Notes: a model not told the origin generated them from the sequence alone. A stretch of DNA of 64,000 nucleotides from an uncultured Neomegalonema sp. (GCA_938008165.1 CALLLP010000008.1:248001-312000); one strand, 5' to 3'; counted from the stretch's first letter, positions 25,309 through 34,424 are shown. Program-made: numbers and translations.

Positions 25309-26628
25309 TTACGCCCCTGCCACAAAATGCAGGGTATCGAACCTGCTGCGCAGTGCGCGGGTTTCGGGGGCGAGGGCGGCGGGGTCAGATGACCTCAGCG
25401 CCCCGGCGATCAACGCGGCCAGCGCCGGAGCATGATCCGGCGTCACCCCCCAACGGGCTAATTCCGGCGTGCCGATCCGCAGGCCGTTCATATCGCCCGC
25501 AACCTCTGCGACAGGCAGGCCGATACCACAGGCAAGAAACCCGGCTTTGCGCAGCGTCTTCGATGCCGCTTGTCCCCCGCCAAACGGCGCGGCCTCGATG
25601 GCGAATTGATGCGAATTGGTAAAACCACGCTCCTTGGCGAAGACCGGAATCCCCTCCGCATCGAGCGCATGGGCCAGCGCTTTGGACAGGGCGATCATCC
25701 GCTCGGCATAGGCCGGGCCACAGGCAACCCAATCGAGCATGGTCATCGCGAGGGCGGCGGATTTGGCCGCATCGAAATTCGCGGTCATGCCGGGAAAAGC
25801 GATGCCGTCGAGGCGCTCGGCAATCGCGGGATCGTTGCTGACGATCAATCCCCCCGCCGGTCCGCCAAGGCTCTTATAGGTGCTCATGGTCATCAGATGC
25901 GCGCCTTCGGCCAGCGGATCACGCCATGCCTTGCCCGCGATCATCCCGCATTGATGGGCCGCGTCGAACAGCACATGCGCCCCAACCTCATCGGCAATGG
26001 CGCGCAGCTCGCGGACGGGATGCTCGAACAGGTTGAGACTGCCCCCCACCGTGATGAGCCGGGGTCGCCGCTCGCGGGCCAGCTTGGCCAAGGCGTCGGT
26101 ATCGAGGGTATAACCATCCACATCGACGGGGGCCGGAACAATCGTCAGGCCGAACAATCCCGCACATCCGGCCCCGTGATGGGTGACATGCCCGCCGATA
26201 CTGGCCGGAGGCGCAATGATCGTATCGCCCGGTTTGCAGGTCGCCATAAAGCCGTAGAGATTGGCGAGCGCCCCTGACGGCACCCGGATTTCCGCATAGC
26301 GCGCATTGAAGACCTGCGCGCAGAGTTCGGCGCAGACGACTTCGATTTCCTCGATGGCTTCCAGCCCCATCTCGTATTTATCGCCGGGATAGCCCAGCGA
26401 GGGCCGCGACCCGATGCCCGAAGCCAGCAGCGCTTCGGCGCGGGGATTCATCACATTGGTCGCTGGGTTCAGATTGAAGCAGTCCCGCTCGTGAATGTCG
26501 CGGTTCTTCGCCGCCAATGCTTCGATCCGCGCGGCGAGATCGGGACCATCCTGCCCGGCGGCCGAAGTGGCGATCTGCGTAACGCGCGTTTCGCAGGCGG
26601 CGGGCACCCAAGGACGGGGGGCGAGCAT
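25309..26628 (-). CDS. serine hydroxymethyltransferase-like PLP enzyme
   Basis: Fold-type I PLP enzyme of 439 residues. The SHMT order is recognisable: NPATNVMNPRAEALLASGIGSRPSLGYPGDKYEMG, VLFDAAHQCGMIAG (Asp222 and His225 as cofactor contacts), STYKSLGGPAGG with Lys252 as the Schiff-base lysine, and GIGLPVAEVAGDMNGLRIGTPEL. It departs from true GlyA, which has the STTHKTLRGPRGG loop and MANVQPHSGSQAN-like motif; here those are STYKSLGGPAGG and EIRVPSGALANL. A specialised aldolase or transferase (for example 2-methylserine hydroxymethyltransferase or a phenylserine-type aldolase) is therefore as likely as GlyA. AAAGGA precedes the ATG. It lies 26 bases downstream of an SseB-like gene. Confidence 0.72.
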   Translation of the reverse strand: MLAPRPWVPAACETRVTQIATSAAGQDGPDLAARIEALAAKNRDIHERDCFNLNPATNVMNPRAEALLASGIGSRPSLGYPGDKYEMGLEAIEEIEVVCAELCAQVFNARYAEIRVPSGALANLYGFMATCKPGDTIIAPPASIGGHVTHHGAGCAGLFGLTIVPAPVDVDGYTLDTDALAKLARERRPRLITVGGSLNLFEHPVRELRAIADEVGAHVLFDAAHQCGMIAGKAWRDPLAEGAHLMTMSTYKSLGGPAGGLIVSNDPAIAERLDGIAFPGMTANFDAAKSAALAMTMLDWVACGPAYAERMIALSKALAHALDAEGIPVFAKERGFTNSHQFAIEAAPFGGGQAASKTLRKAGFLACGIGLPVAEVAGDMNGLRIGTPELARWGVTPDHAPALAALIAGALRSSDPAALAPETRALRSRFDTLHFVAGA

Positions 26629-26654
26629 GGGCGGTCCTTTCCGGCGAAGAGGGA

Positions 26655-27491
26655 TCAGTGGATCGAGCCGACCTGCACCACGGGCAGGTTAAGGCCCACC
26701 TTACGCGCCTTTTCCATCAATGGGCTATTGGCGCTGAGCAGGGCCACCTCGACCGGGCGCGTGCCGTCGAAGGCGCCCCGCGCCGTCTCGGCGAGGGCCT
26801 CGGCCACGGCCTCGGCATCGCGCAACCCGTGCTGGCTGGCGGCTACCCCAAGCACGACGCGGCGCTCGGCTTCATCCTGCCCCGCATCGATCCCCAGAGA
26901 GAAGAACACGGCTTCATCCACTTCACGCCGCAACCCCGCAATGCGCGCCGCGATGCGGGCAACGATTTCGGTATCGAGAGACGGCGGGGCGGTGACTTCG
27001 AGCGCGGTTCCGGCGCCGATTTCGTCGCTTTCCCCGGCTTCGGTCGCGCGCTCATGCAGCCAAGCGACCATTTCCGCCGGGATCACCACCGATGAGGGGG
27101 CCACGCCGATATTGAGGGCAACCTGTTGTTCTCCATCGAACATCTCGAACAATTGACGCCCCGTGAGACCGACATAATCGATCGGTTCATCCGTCCATGT
27201 AGCGAGGCGCTCCTCGGTATCGAAGATGAGGACCGTCGCCGCGTTTTCCACCTCGTAGAAGATCGGCTCGATGGCACTGGCTGCGGCCTCGGACTCATTG
27301 CCCTCGTCGTCAAAGGCGCGGTCGATGGGCAGGAAAACCGTCGCCGCGAACAACGCATCATAGAAACCGGCGGTTTCCTCAGGATCGTTTCGCGCACGCT
27401 CGAAGGCAAGATCGAGGGGCGTCTCGATGGAGGGGGCGAGGGTGTCGCCGGGTGCGTCGTCATCCATAACTATCGGTGTCCGTTTCGTCAT
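26655..27491 (-). CDS. SseB-like protein, unknown function
   Basis: A 278-residue acidic soluble protein. The first half (about 25-130: TPLDLAFERARNDPEETAGFYDALFAATVFLP, TVLIFDTEERL, YVGLTGRQLFEMFDG) follows the SseB N-terminal domain layout, with a PAEMVAWL helix; the C-terminal half (IVARIAARIAGLRREVDEAVFFSLGIDAG) resembles the SseB C-terminal domain. SseB-like proteins are poorly characterised. The start may be ATG at 27491 or internal Met9; a TTGACA lies on this strand at 27534-27539 but no good -10 follows. It is upstream of the SHMT-like gene in a likely two-gene operon. Confidence 0.6.
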   Translation of the reverse strand: MTKRTPIVMDDDAPGDTLAPSIETPLDLAFERARNDPEETAGFYDALFAATVFLPIDRAFDDEGNESEAAASAIEPIFYEVENAATVLIFDTEERLATWTDEPIDYVGLTGRQLFEMFDGEQQVALNIGVAPSSVVIPAEMVAWLHERATEAGESDEIGAGTALEVTAPPSLDTEIVARIAARIAGLRREVDEAVFFSLGIDAGQDEAERRVVLGVAASQHGLRDAEAVAEALAETARGAFDGTRPVEVALLSANSPLMEKARKVGLNLPVVQVGSIH

Positions 27492-27683
27492 CCGTTCGGC
27501 TTTGGATCAGGCATCGCGCGCGAACGCGGTCGATGTCAAAGAAAATGCGCCATGGGGGGCCATGAATCTCGGTGCTTGCCAGACGAATCGCCTTAGGGTG
27601 CGGTTTCGTAAATGATGGGGCGACCACGCCAAGACACTGCACGCACCCGTTCGCATCGGGGCGACACGAGGGGGAAGACATTA

Positions 27684-29978
27684 ATGACCGAAGACAGATT
27701 GCGCGAAGCGGCACTCTATTTTCATGAGTTTCCGGTGCCTGGAAAACTGGCGGTAACGCCGACCAAGCCCCTAAACACGCAGCGCGATCTTGCCCTCGCC
27801 TATTCCCCCGGTGTTGCGGAAGCCTGCACCGAAATCGCCGCCGATCCAGCGAATGCCGCGCGCTATACCGGGCGCGCGAACATGGTCGCGGTCATCTCGA
27901 ATGGCACGGCGGTGCTGGGCCTTGGCAATATCGGCGCGCTGGCCTCAAAGCCGGTGATGGAGGGCAAAGCGGTCCTGTTCAAGAAATTCGCCGGAATCGA
28001 CGCCTTCGATATCGAGGTGAACGAGACAGACCCGGATAAGCTGGCGGCGGTTGTTCGGGCGCTGGAGCCGACCTTCGGCGCGGTTAATCTGGAGGATATC
28101 AAGGCCCCGGATTGCTTCACGGTCGAGGCGCAATGCCGCCAACATATGAAAATCCCCGTCTTTCATGATGATCAGCACGGCACCGCCATCGTGGTCGCCG
28201 CAGCGGTGCTCAATGCACTGGAGCTGGTCGGCAAGGATATTGCGACGATCAAGATGGTCTCGACGGGCGGCGGGGCGGCGGGCATCGCCTGCCTGAACCT
28301 GTTGCTGTCGCTGGGTATGAAACGCGAGAATATCTGGCTGTGCGACATAGACGGGCTGGTCTGGAAAGGCCGCGAGAGCGACCCGCAAAAGGCGGAATTC
28401 GCACAGGACAGCCCGCATCGCACCCTTGGCGATGTGATTGACAATGCGGATATCTTTCTGGGCCTGTCCGGTCCGGGGGTTCTGCAACCCGACTATCTGA
28501 AACGCATGGCGGATAAGCCGATCATTCTGGCGCTGGCCAATCCGAACCCTGAGATCGACCCGACCATCGCCAAGGAAATGCGCCCCGATGCGATCATCGC
28601 GACGGGGCGGTCAGATTATCCCAATCAGGTCAATAATGTCCTGTGTTTCCCCTTCATCTTCCGGGGTGCGCTCGATGTGGGCGCGACGACGATCAACGAA
28701 GACATGAAGATCGCCGCCGCCCACGCCATCGCCGATCTGGCGCGCAAATCATCGGTCGCCGAAGTCGCCAATACCTATCGCGACGAGCGGCTTGTCTTCG
28801 GTCCCGAATACCTGATCCCAAAGCCTTTCGACCCGCGTTTGCTGGTCCGGGTAGCCACCGCCGTGGCCCGCGCTGCGATGGCCTCCGGTGTGGCAGAGCG
28901 ACCGCTGGAGGATTTCGTTGCCTATGAGGCAAAGCTGACGCGGTTCGTCTATCGTTCGGGCCTCTTGATGAAGCCCCTGTTCGAGAAAACAAAAGAAAAC
29001 TGCCGCCGGGTCGTCTATGCCGAAGGCGAAGATGAGCGCACGTTGCGCGCCACCCGCACGATCCTTGATGAAGGCTATGCCGAGCCGATCCTGATCGGGC
29101 GTCCCTCCGTCATCGCGATGCGCTGTGAGCGGGCGGGCATTCAGCTTGAACCGGGCAAGGATTTCGAGGTCGTCAACCCTGAAGATGACGAGCGCTACGG
29201 CGAATATTGGCGCACCTATCACACGCTCAATGCCCGGCGCGGGTGCAGCATCGACGCGGCCCGCGCGATCATGCGCACCAATACGACCGCCATTGCCGCT
29301 GTCATGGTCCAGCGGGGCGAAGCGGATGCCATGATCTGCGGCCTTGCGGGCGATTATGACTGGCATGTCCGCTATATCGACAATGTGCTGAGCGCCGAGA
29401 CCGTGGGCGGGGTCTATGCGGCGCTTGGGGTCATCATCCTTAAATCGGGCGCGGTCTTCATTGCCGATCCTTATGTGAATTACGATCCCACCGCCGAAGA
29501 ATTGGCCGATATCGCCGAGATGGCGGCGGCGGAGGTCCGACATTTCGACATCGTGCCCCGAGTCGGGGTCATCAGCCATTCCAATTTCGGCAGCGCGAAT
29601 ACGCCCAGCGCCCAGAAAATGCGCGCCGTGCGCGACATTCTCCATGACCGGAATGTCGATTTCGAAGTCGAGGGCGAAATGCGGGCATCCACGGCCCTCG
29701 ACCGCAATCTGCGCGAGCGGTTCGTCGGGGATGCCGCCCTGCGGGAACCGGCGAACCTGCTGATTTTTCCCTCGCTCGATTCCGCCAATGCGGCGATGAA
29801 CATCCTGAAAAGCCTTGCAGATGGGCAACCCGTCGGGCCTTTGCTGCTGGGTGCCGGGGGGCGGGCACAGATCGTCACGCCATCGGTCAGCTCGCGCGGA
29901 TTGCTGAATATCACCGCCATCGCGGGAACATGGGATCAGGTCGCGCGGCCTGACGCTGACGTACCGCGTCTCGTGTGA
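27684..29978 (+). CDS. maeB: NADP-dependent malic enzyme with C-terminal phosphotransacetylase-like domain
   Basis: Oxidative decarboxylation of malate to pyruvate. The 764-residue product is the MaeB type: N-terminal malic domain (YSPGVAEACTEI, VLGLGNIGALASKPVMEGKA, KAPDCFTVE), NAD(P)-binding domain (STGGGAAGIACLNLL, NPNPEI), and a C-terminal phosphotransacetylase-like domain from about residue 430 (GEDERTLRATRTI, NFGSANTPSAQKMR, LIFPSLDSANAAMNILK). That domain is usually regulatory rather than active. The ATG at 27684 follows GGGGAAG; a longer reading to 27612 is not needed. Confidence 0.93.
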   Translation: MTEDRLREAALYFHEFPVPGKLAVTPTKPLNTQRDLALAYSPGVAEACTEIAADPANAARYTGRANMVAVISNGTAVLGLGNIGALASKPVMEGKAVLFKKFAGIDAFDIEVNETDPDKLAAVVRALEPTFGAVNLEDIKAPDCFTVEAQCRQHMKIPVFHDDQHGTAIVVAAAVLNALELVGKDIATIKMVSTGGGAAGIACLNLLLSLGMKRENIWLCDIDGLVWKGRESDPQKAEFAQDSPHRTLGDVIDNADIFLGLSGPGVLQPDYLKRMADKPIILALANPNPEIDPTIAKEMRPDAIIATGRSDYPNQVNNVLCFPFIFRGALDVGATTINEDMKIAAAHAIADLARKSSVAEVANTYRDERLVFGPEYLIPKPFDPRLLVRVATAVARAAMASGVAERPLEDFVAYEAKLTRFVYRSGLLMKPLFEKTKENCRRVVYAEGEDERTLRATRTILDEGYAEPILIGRPSVIAMRCERAGIQLEPGKDFEVVNPEDDERYGEYWRTYHTLNARRGCSIDAARAIMRTNTTAIAAVMVQRGEADAMICGLAGDYDWHVRYIDNVLSAETVGGVYAALGVIILKSGAVFIADPYVNYDPTAEELADIAEMAAAEVRHFDIVPRVGVISHSNFGSANTPSAQKMRAVRDILHDRNVDFEVEGEMRASTALDRNLRERFVGDAALREPANLLIFPSLDSANAAMNILKSLADGQPVGPLLLGAGGRAQIVTPSVSSRGLLNITAIAGTWDQVARPDADVPRLV

Positions 29979-30018
29979 TATAGTCGCAGGCACCGAAAAC
30001 TTGGGACGGAAACCGACG

Positions 30019-30891
30019 ATGAATATGCTCGACATTCTGCGCGAGGCGCAGGGCGGCAACGGGATCGACAATCTTGCGCAACAATTCGGCCTCGGTCGAC
30101 AGGAAACCGAACAGGTGCTCCAGCAGGTATTGCCCGCCATGTCCGCAGGCTTCAAACAGCGCACCCGCAGTCAGGACGGGCTGGAATCCATGTTGCGGAA
30201 AATTCAGGGCACCGATTACGAGGATGTCTATGAAGACCCCTCCGCCCTGCAACAGGCGCAGACCCGCGAGCGCGGCAATCAGGTGCTCGCCGAAGTCTTC
30301 GGGTCAAAGGATGTCAGCCGCGCCGTGGCCCAGAAGGCCGAATTCGCCTCCGGCATCGGATCGACGGTCATCAAGGCGATGCTGCCGATGATCGCGTCGA
30401 TGGTTCTGGGCGGCATGCAGCGCAAAACCTCGCGCGATACGGGGATGGGCGGCATTCTCGGCACGCTGATCAAGGGCATGAGCGGCGGCGGCGCATCGCG
30501 GGGCGGCGGGGGCGGTCTCGATGACCTGCTCGGCGCGGTCCTCGGCGGCGGCGGGGGCGCACAGCGGCAATCGCGGGGCGGCGGCGGGCTTGGCGGCATC
30601 CTCGGCGGATTACTGGGCGGCGGTCGTCAGAGGCAATCCGGCGGGGGCGGTCTCGGCGGGATGCTGGGCGGGATGCTCGGAGGCGGCAACCGTCAGGCGC
30701 AGCAACAGCGACAGCGACAGGCACCGGCCAATGGCGGTCTGGACGATCTGCTCGGCGGCATTCTCGGAGCCAATCCGCGCCAGCGCAGCAGTACCGGCGA
30801 CCGCAACCTCGACAACGTCATCGGCATGTTCGATTCCGATGGCGATGGCAGCGTCGATATGGACATCCTGCGCCAGCTGGCACGGCGATAG
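30019..30891 (+). CDS. DUF937 family protein with glycine-rich linker and EF-hand-like loop
   Basis: A 290-residue protein. Residues 1-130 form a helical DUF937/YidB-like region (ILREAQGGNGIDNLAQQFGL, FKQRTRSQDGLESMLR). Residues about 153-230 are very glycine-rich with repeated GGGLGGILGG-type units, and a loop at 272-283 reads D-S-D-G-D-G-S-V-D, matching the first positions of a calcium-binding EF-hand although position 12 is Ile rather than Glu. DUF937 function is not established. The ATG at 30019 is favoured over an upstream TTG at 30001. It follows maeB by about 40 bases. Confidence 0.72.
   Translation: MNMLDILREAQGGNGIDNLAQQFGLGRQETEQVLQQVLPAMSAGFKQRTRSQDGLESMLRKIQGTDYEDVYEDPSALQQAQTRERGNQVLAEVFGSKDVSRAVAQKAEFASGIGSTVIKAMLPMIASMVLGGMQRKTSRDTGMGGILGTLIKGMSGGGASRGGGGGLDDLLGAVLGGGGGAQRQSRGGGGLGGILGGLLGGGRQRQSGGGGLGGMLGGMLGGGNRQAQQQRQRQAPANGGLDDLLGGILGANPRQRSSTGDRNLDNVIGMFDSDGDGSVDMDILRQLARR
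30480..30705 (+). repeat. glycine-rich coding repeat inside the DUF937 gene
   Basis: About 225 bases of GGC/GGCGGG-rich codons encode runs of three to four Gly separated by Leu, Ile, Met, Ser, Arg or Gln, including near repeats such as GGLGGILGG, GGLGGMLGG and GGMLGG. This is an expanded low-complexity segment, probably prone to slippage. It is not a CRISPR array, since there are no spacers. Confidence 0.6.
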
Positions 30892-30893
30892 AC

Positions 30894-30910
30894 TCCGGCC
30901 CAGGGCCGGA
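30894..30910. terminator. GC palindrome between convergent genes
   Basis: TCCGGC and GCCGGA arms (30894-30899 and 30905-30910) flank a 5-base centre in the 37-base gap between the convergent DUF937 and SRAP genes, with a second weak CCCG/CGGG hairpin just after. There is no T-tract; a bidirectional stop is only a possibility. Confidence 0.25.
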
Positions 30911-30928
30911 TACGCCCGGTCGAGCGGG

Positions 30929-31609
30929 TTACGATACCGGCTCGATCAGCTGGGACGAATCGGATCGGGCGCTGTTCACGGCGCGCCCGACCTCGTGCAG
31001 CGCGAAAAACGCATCGGGGACGGCATGCATCAGGCGCGCAGCCCCCTTGCCTTCTTCCCCTAACCACAATCCATAGCGTTCCGGCTCGATCACGACCGGC
31101 AGGCGGTGGTGGATCGGACGCATGGCATCATTTGCATTGCAGGTGACGATGGCGCAGGTATCGACTGGCTCATGGCCCTCCGCCGCCCATCTCTGCCAGA
31201 CCCCCGCAAAGGCGAAGACTGGCAGGCCGGGGGCATGGAAATAGAAGGGTGTCTTCGGTTTCGGATCGCTGCTGCGCCATTCATAGAACCCACTCGCCGG
31301 GATCAGACATCGCCGCTCGCGACAGGCGGCTCGGAAAGCGGGCTTTTCCGCGATGGTTTCGGCGCGCGCATTGATGATCAGCGGTCCATCCGCCGGGGTC
31401 TTGTACCAATGGGGCAAAAACCCCCAGCGCATCGGGACCGCCTCGCGCCCTGCCCCACCCATGCGGATGGTCACGACGCTCTGGGTCGGGCAGATATTGT
31501 AGCGCGGGCGCGACAGGACCGGGTCATCGTCACCAAGATCGGCCTTATCGATACCGAAAGCCCCGGCGAGAGCGGCGCTGTCCCGGTCAAGGACAAAGCG
31601 CCCGCACAT
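30929..31609 (-). CDS. SOS response-associated peptidase (SRAP, YedK family)
   Basis: Forms a thiazolidine crosslink with abasic sites in single-stranded DNA to shield them. The 226-residue protein begins MCGRFVL with Cys2 exposed after Met removal, the catalytic residue, followed by RYNICPTQ, WGFLPHWYKT, INARAET (catalytic Asn), LIPASGFYEW and the HHRLPVV histidine. The ATG at 31609 puts the Cys at position 2, which fixes the start; the upstream in-frame extension is a shadow of the phaC frame. Its start is 1 base from the phaC stop, so it is cotranscribed. Confidence 0.93.
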   Translation of the reverse strand: MCGRFVLDRDSAALAGAFGIDKADLGDDDPVLSRPRYNICPTQSVVTIRMGGAGREAVPMRWGFLPHWYKTPADGPLIINARAETIAEKPAFRAACRERRCLIPASGFYEWRSSDPKPKTPFYFHAPGLPVFAFAGVWQRWAAEGHEPVDTCAIVTCNANDAMRPIHHRLPVVIEPERYGLWLGEEGKGAARLMHAVPDAFFALHEVGRAVNSARSDSSQLIEPVS

Positions 31610-31610
31610 C

Positions 31611-33482
31611 TCAGGCCGCGTCCCCGACCGGCATGTCCGAGCGCACGCGGACATAGGAGCCGGGGGCCGGTTCGATGACGCCCAGAGTAGCGCCCGGTTC
31701 GCGGGCATCGACTTTCTTGCCGGATTTGCGCGTCAGCCATTTGTCCCAGTCCGGCCACCACGAACCGGGCGTCTCGGTCGCATCCTCCAGCCATTCTGCG
31801 AGGGTTTCGGGCCAATCGGCTTTCGAGGCCGTGTTCTTCCAGTATTGATATTTTACCCGGTTCGGGTCCGGCGGGTTGATGACCCCCGCGATATGGCCCG
31901 ATCCGCCGACGACCAACTGTACCGGTCCCCCGAACAGCTTGACCCCCCGGAACACCGATTCTGCGGGCGCGATGTGATCCTCACGCGCACAGATCGAGTA
32001 GATCGGCGTCTTGACCTTGGCCAGATCGAGGGGCTTGCCATCCAGCGTCATCTTGCCCTCGGCCAGCGCATTGTCGCGGTAATAATCGCGCAGATATGCC
32101 AGATGGCATTTCGCGGGCATATGCGTGGAATCGGCGTTCCAGTACAACAGGTCGAACGCGCTCGGCTCCTTGCCAAGATAGTAGTTGTTGACCACGTAAT
32201 TCCAGATCAACTCGTTCCCGCGCAGCATGTTGAACGCCTGCGCCATATGCCGCGCATCGATAACGCCGCCTGCCTTCTTCGATTCTTTTTCCAGATCGTT
32301 CAGGATCTTGTCGTCGATCAGGATACGCAGATCGCCGCCCTTCACAAAATCGGCTTGGGCGGTGAAGAAAGTCGCGGCCTTTATGCGTTTGTCCCCGGTC
32401 TGGGCCATATGCGCCAGCGCGGTGGCCAGCATCGTTCCCCCGATGCAATAGCCGCCGACATTGACCGATTTGACCCCCGTTTCCGCAATCACGGCATCGA
32501 GGGCGGGATACAGACCCTCGGTCACATAATCCGAGAACGTGCGCTCGATCTTCTTGCCGGTGCCCTTGGCGGGTTCGGGGTTGCGCCATGAGATCATAAA
32601 AACCGTATAGCCCTGCGCGACCAGCCAGCGGACCAATGATTTTTTCTCGTTCAGGTCCATGATGTAGAACTTGTTGATCCAGGGCGGCGCGATCAAAAGC
32701 GGGGTTTCATGCACCGTCTCGGTCGTCGGGGTGTATTGAATCAGCTCGAACAGATCGTTGCGAAAGACGACTTGCCCCGGCGTTACGGCGATGTTTCGGC
32801 CAACCTCAAAGGCGGTCATGTCCGTCTGGCTGATGAGCAGGTCGCCCTTGCCGCGCTTGAGATCTTTGAGCATCTGGCGCATGCCGCGCACGATATTCGC
32901 CCCACCCTCCTCGGCGGTGGTCTTGAGAACCTGCGGATTCATCGCAAAAACATTCGAGGGGGACATCGCCTCCGAAAACCGCTCGGCGAAGAATTCCAGT
33001 TTTTGCTGTTCTTCGGGCGGCAGGGATTTATCCGTGTTGATGACCGTATCGCGCATCCAGTTGGAGGACAGGAGATAAGACTGCTTCAGATAACTGAAGA
33101 CGATATTCTTGTCCCATTCCTCATCCGCAAAGCGCTTGTCCTTGGCCGCATTGCCGGGGCCTGCATTGTCCAGACCGGGCATGGGCTTTGGCTCGACCCC
33201 CGCCGCCTGTGCGAGAGCATTGGTCCAGAGGGTTGCCTGACGGTGCCACAGGTCGATTCCGGCCTCGATCATCTTTTCGGGCTTTTCGATCATCGCTTTT
33301 TGCAGATCGGCAAGCGCGGGGGCGAGATTGTAGGGATCGGGATTCGCCGCCGAGCCATCCGCATGGGTTTGCAGGTAATAGGTCCATGCTTCCTGAGCGA
33401 GCGCATAGGCCTGCGCCATGTTCTCGGTCGCGGTCATCGGATCGGCAACAGGTTTCGAGGCTTTTCCCTGAGTATCCGTCAC
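31611..33482 (-). CDS. phaC: class I poly(3-hydroxyalkanoate) synthase
   Basis: Polymerises 3-hydroxyacyl-CoA into intracellular PHA granules. The 623-residue product carries the lipase-like box GGYCIGGT with Cys346 as the nucleophile, TPLLIAPPWINKFYIMDL, the Asp-containing loop CAREDHIAPA and the histidine in GGSGHIAG. Length and the N-terminal 200 residues fit class I (PhaC alone, no PhaE). The start is GTG at 33482 preceded by AGGGGG. No phaA, phaB, phaZ or phasin is in the window. It is followed by the SRAP gene and is divergent from the repeat lipoprotein. Confidence 0.94.
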   Translation of the reverse strand: MTDTQGKASKPVADPMTATENMAQAYALAQEAWTYYLQTHADGSAANPDPYNLAPALADLQKAMIEKPEKMIEAGIDLWHRQATLWTNALAQAAGVEPKPMPGLDNAGPGNAAKDKRFADEEWDKNIVFSYLKQSYLLSSNWMRDTVINTDKSLPPEEQQKLEFFAERFSEAMSPSNVFAMNPQVLKTTAEEGGANIVRGMRQMLKDLKRGKGDLLISQTDMTAFEVGRNIAVTPGQVVFRNDLFELIQYTPTTETVHETPLLIAPPWINKFYIMDLNEKKSLVRWLVAQGYTVFMISWRNPEPAKGTGKKIERTFSDYVTEGLYPALDAVIAETGVKSVNVGGYCIGGTMLATALAHMAQTGDKRIKAATFFTAQADFVKGGDLRILIDDKILNDLEKESKKAGGVIDARHMAQAFNMLRGNELIWNYVVNNYYLGKEPSAFDLLYWNADSTHMPAKCHLAYLRDYYRDNALAEGKMTLDGKPLDLAKVKTPIYSICAREDHIAPAESVFRGVKLFGGPVQLVVGGSGHIAGVINPPDPNRVKYQYWKNTASKADWPETLAEWLEDATETPGSWWPDWDKWLTRKSGKKVDAREPGATLGVIEPAPGSYVRVRSDMPVGDAA

Positions 33483-33599
33483 AATGCGTCCCCCTTTTAA
33501 CTATATTCTACGCATCCATGGCGATAATCCTTTAACCATGGGTAGTGGCATATCTATACGTCATATGGTCCGCAACCCGCCTGATTACAGGGAGAGACA

Positions 33600-34373
33600 A
33601 TGTATCGCCCGCGTCTTGATATTCTAGCGCCCCTGATCTGCGGTGTCCTGCTGGCCGGATGCGGCGGCGAGATCGCGCGGATCGAGGGCCTGCCGGAAAC
33701 CCGCGATGTCTCGACTATCGCATGGCCCCGCCTTGTGGATACACCCGCACCGCCCGCCGATTCCCTGTTGCCGGAAGCGGGGGCCGCGGCCTTCGCCTCG
33801 CTGAACGAAACCCGGCAATCCGTGCTGACCCGTGCGGCACAGCCGGGACCGCCCCGGATCGCGATTGCCGATCTGGATGGGCGCGTGGCCCGAATTCGTC
33901 AACAATCGACGATACGGGCACCGGGCGTGGACGGGGATGATCTGGCGGCACGGGCCGCGCGCTTGTCACAGGTGCGCAACCGGCCCGCCGAGGGCATCGA
34001 CGCATCCGACTTGCTGGCACGGGGACAACGAGTCGCCGCCGCACGCATTCAGGTGCCCGATTCTCTCGACCCGGACACGCTCGCCGCTCGGGCCAATCGG
34101 CTGAAATCACAGGTGCAATCCTATGGCGGCACGGTGAATCGCGCCGATCTGGCCCTGCGATCGCAGCGGATCGAGACGGCGGTGGCGATCGTGCCCCCTA
34201 CCCGTGCCCTGCGCCCGGCGCAAATCGAGCGCCCGGATGTGGTTTCGCCGCCGAAACCCATCGCCCGGCAACCGGATCGCAGCACGCCCGTCATCTCAGA
34301 TGCGTTCCGAAAAAGGGCCGAAGAAGCCCGCAAACGTGCACGGGATCGGGCCAAGGCGGCAACGGCGCAGTAA
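33600..34373 (+). CDS. lipoprotein with five tandem 23-residue repeats
   Basis: A 257-residue protein of unknown function. The N terminus is a lipoprotein signal (hydrophobic stretch then LLAGC, acylated Cys21), followed by a short Pro/Ala segment. Residues 90-204 consist of five 23-residue units with the consensus x-D/T-L-x-x-R-x-x-R-h (h is Ile, Val or Leu); residues 67-89 may be a degraded zeroth unit. The C terminus (about 215-257) is Arg/Lys/Ala-rich helical. A candidate promoter (TTAACC at 33532, TATACG at 33555) precedes it. Membrane anchoring of an elongated repeat, perhaps facing the periplasm, is inference. Confidence 0.72.
   Translation: MYRPRLDILAPLICGVLLAGCGGEIARIEGLPETRDVSTIAWPRLVDTPAPPADSLLPEAGAAAFASLNETRQSVLTRAAQPGPPRIAIADLDGRVARIRQQSTIRAPGVDGDDLAARAARLSQVRNRPAEGIDASDLLARGQRVAAARIQVPDSLDPDTLAARANRLKSQVQSYGGTVNRADLALRSQRIETAVAIVPPTRALRPAQIERPDVVSPPKPIARQPDRSTPVISDAFRKRAEEARKRARDRAKAATAQ
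33867..34211 (+). repeat. five in-frame 69-base protein repeats
   Basis: Units at 33867-33935, 33936-34004, 34005-34073, 34074-34142 and 34143-34211, each exactly 69 bases with no indels between them. At protein level they share Leu at position 3 of the unit, Arg at 6 and 9, and a branched or Leu residue at 10. At nucleotide level they are well diverged, so this is an old selected repeat, not a recent duplication. Confidence 0.75.
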
Positions 34374-34424
34374 AGCCCGTCTTTGTCCTTTCGTTCAGCA
34401 CAGTAGCGGGATAAGCAACGCCCC

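Noticed and set aside
30480-30705. Repeated GC-rich units that could look like a CRISPR or VNTR array
   Set aside because: Units are in-frame glycine codons within a protein, without regular spacers or dyads.
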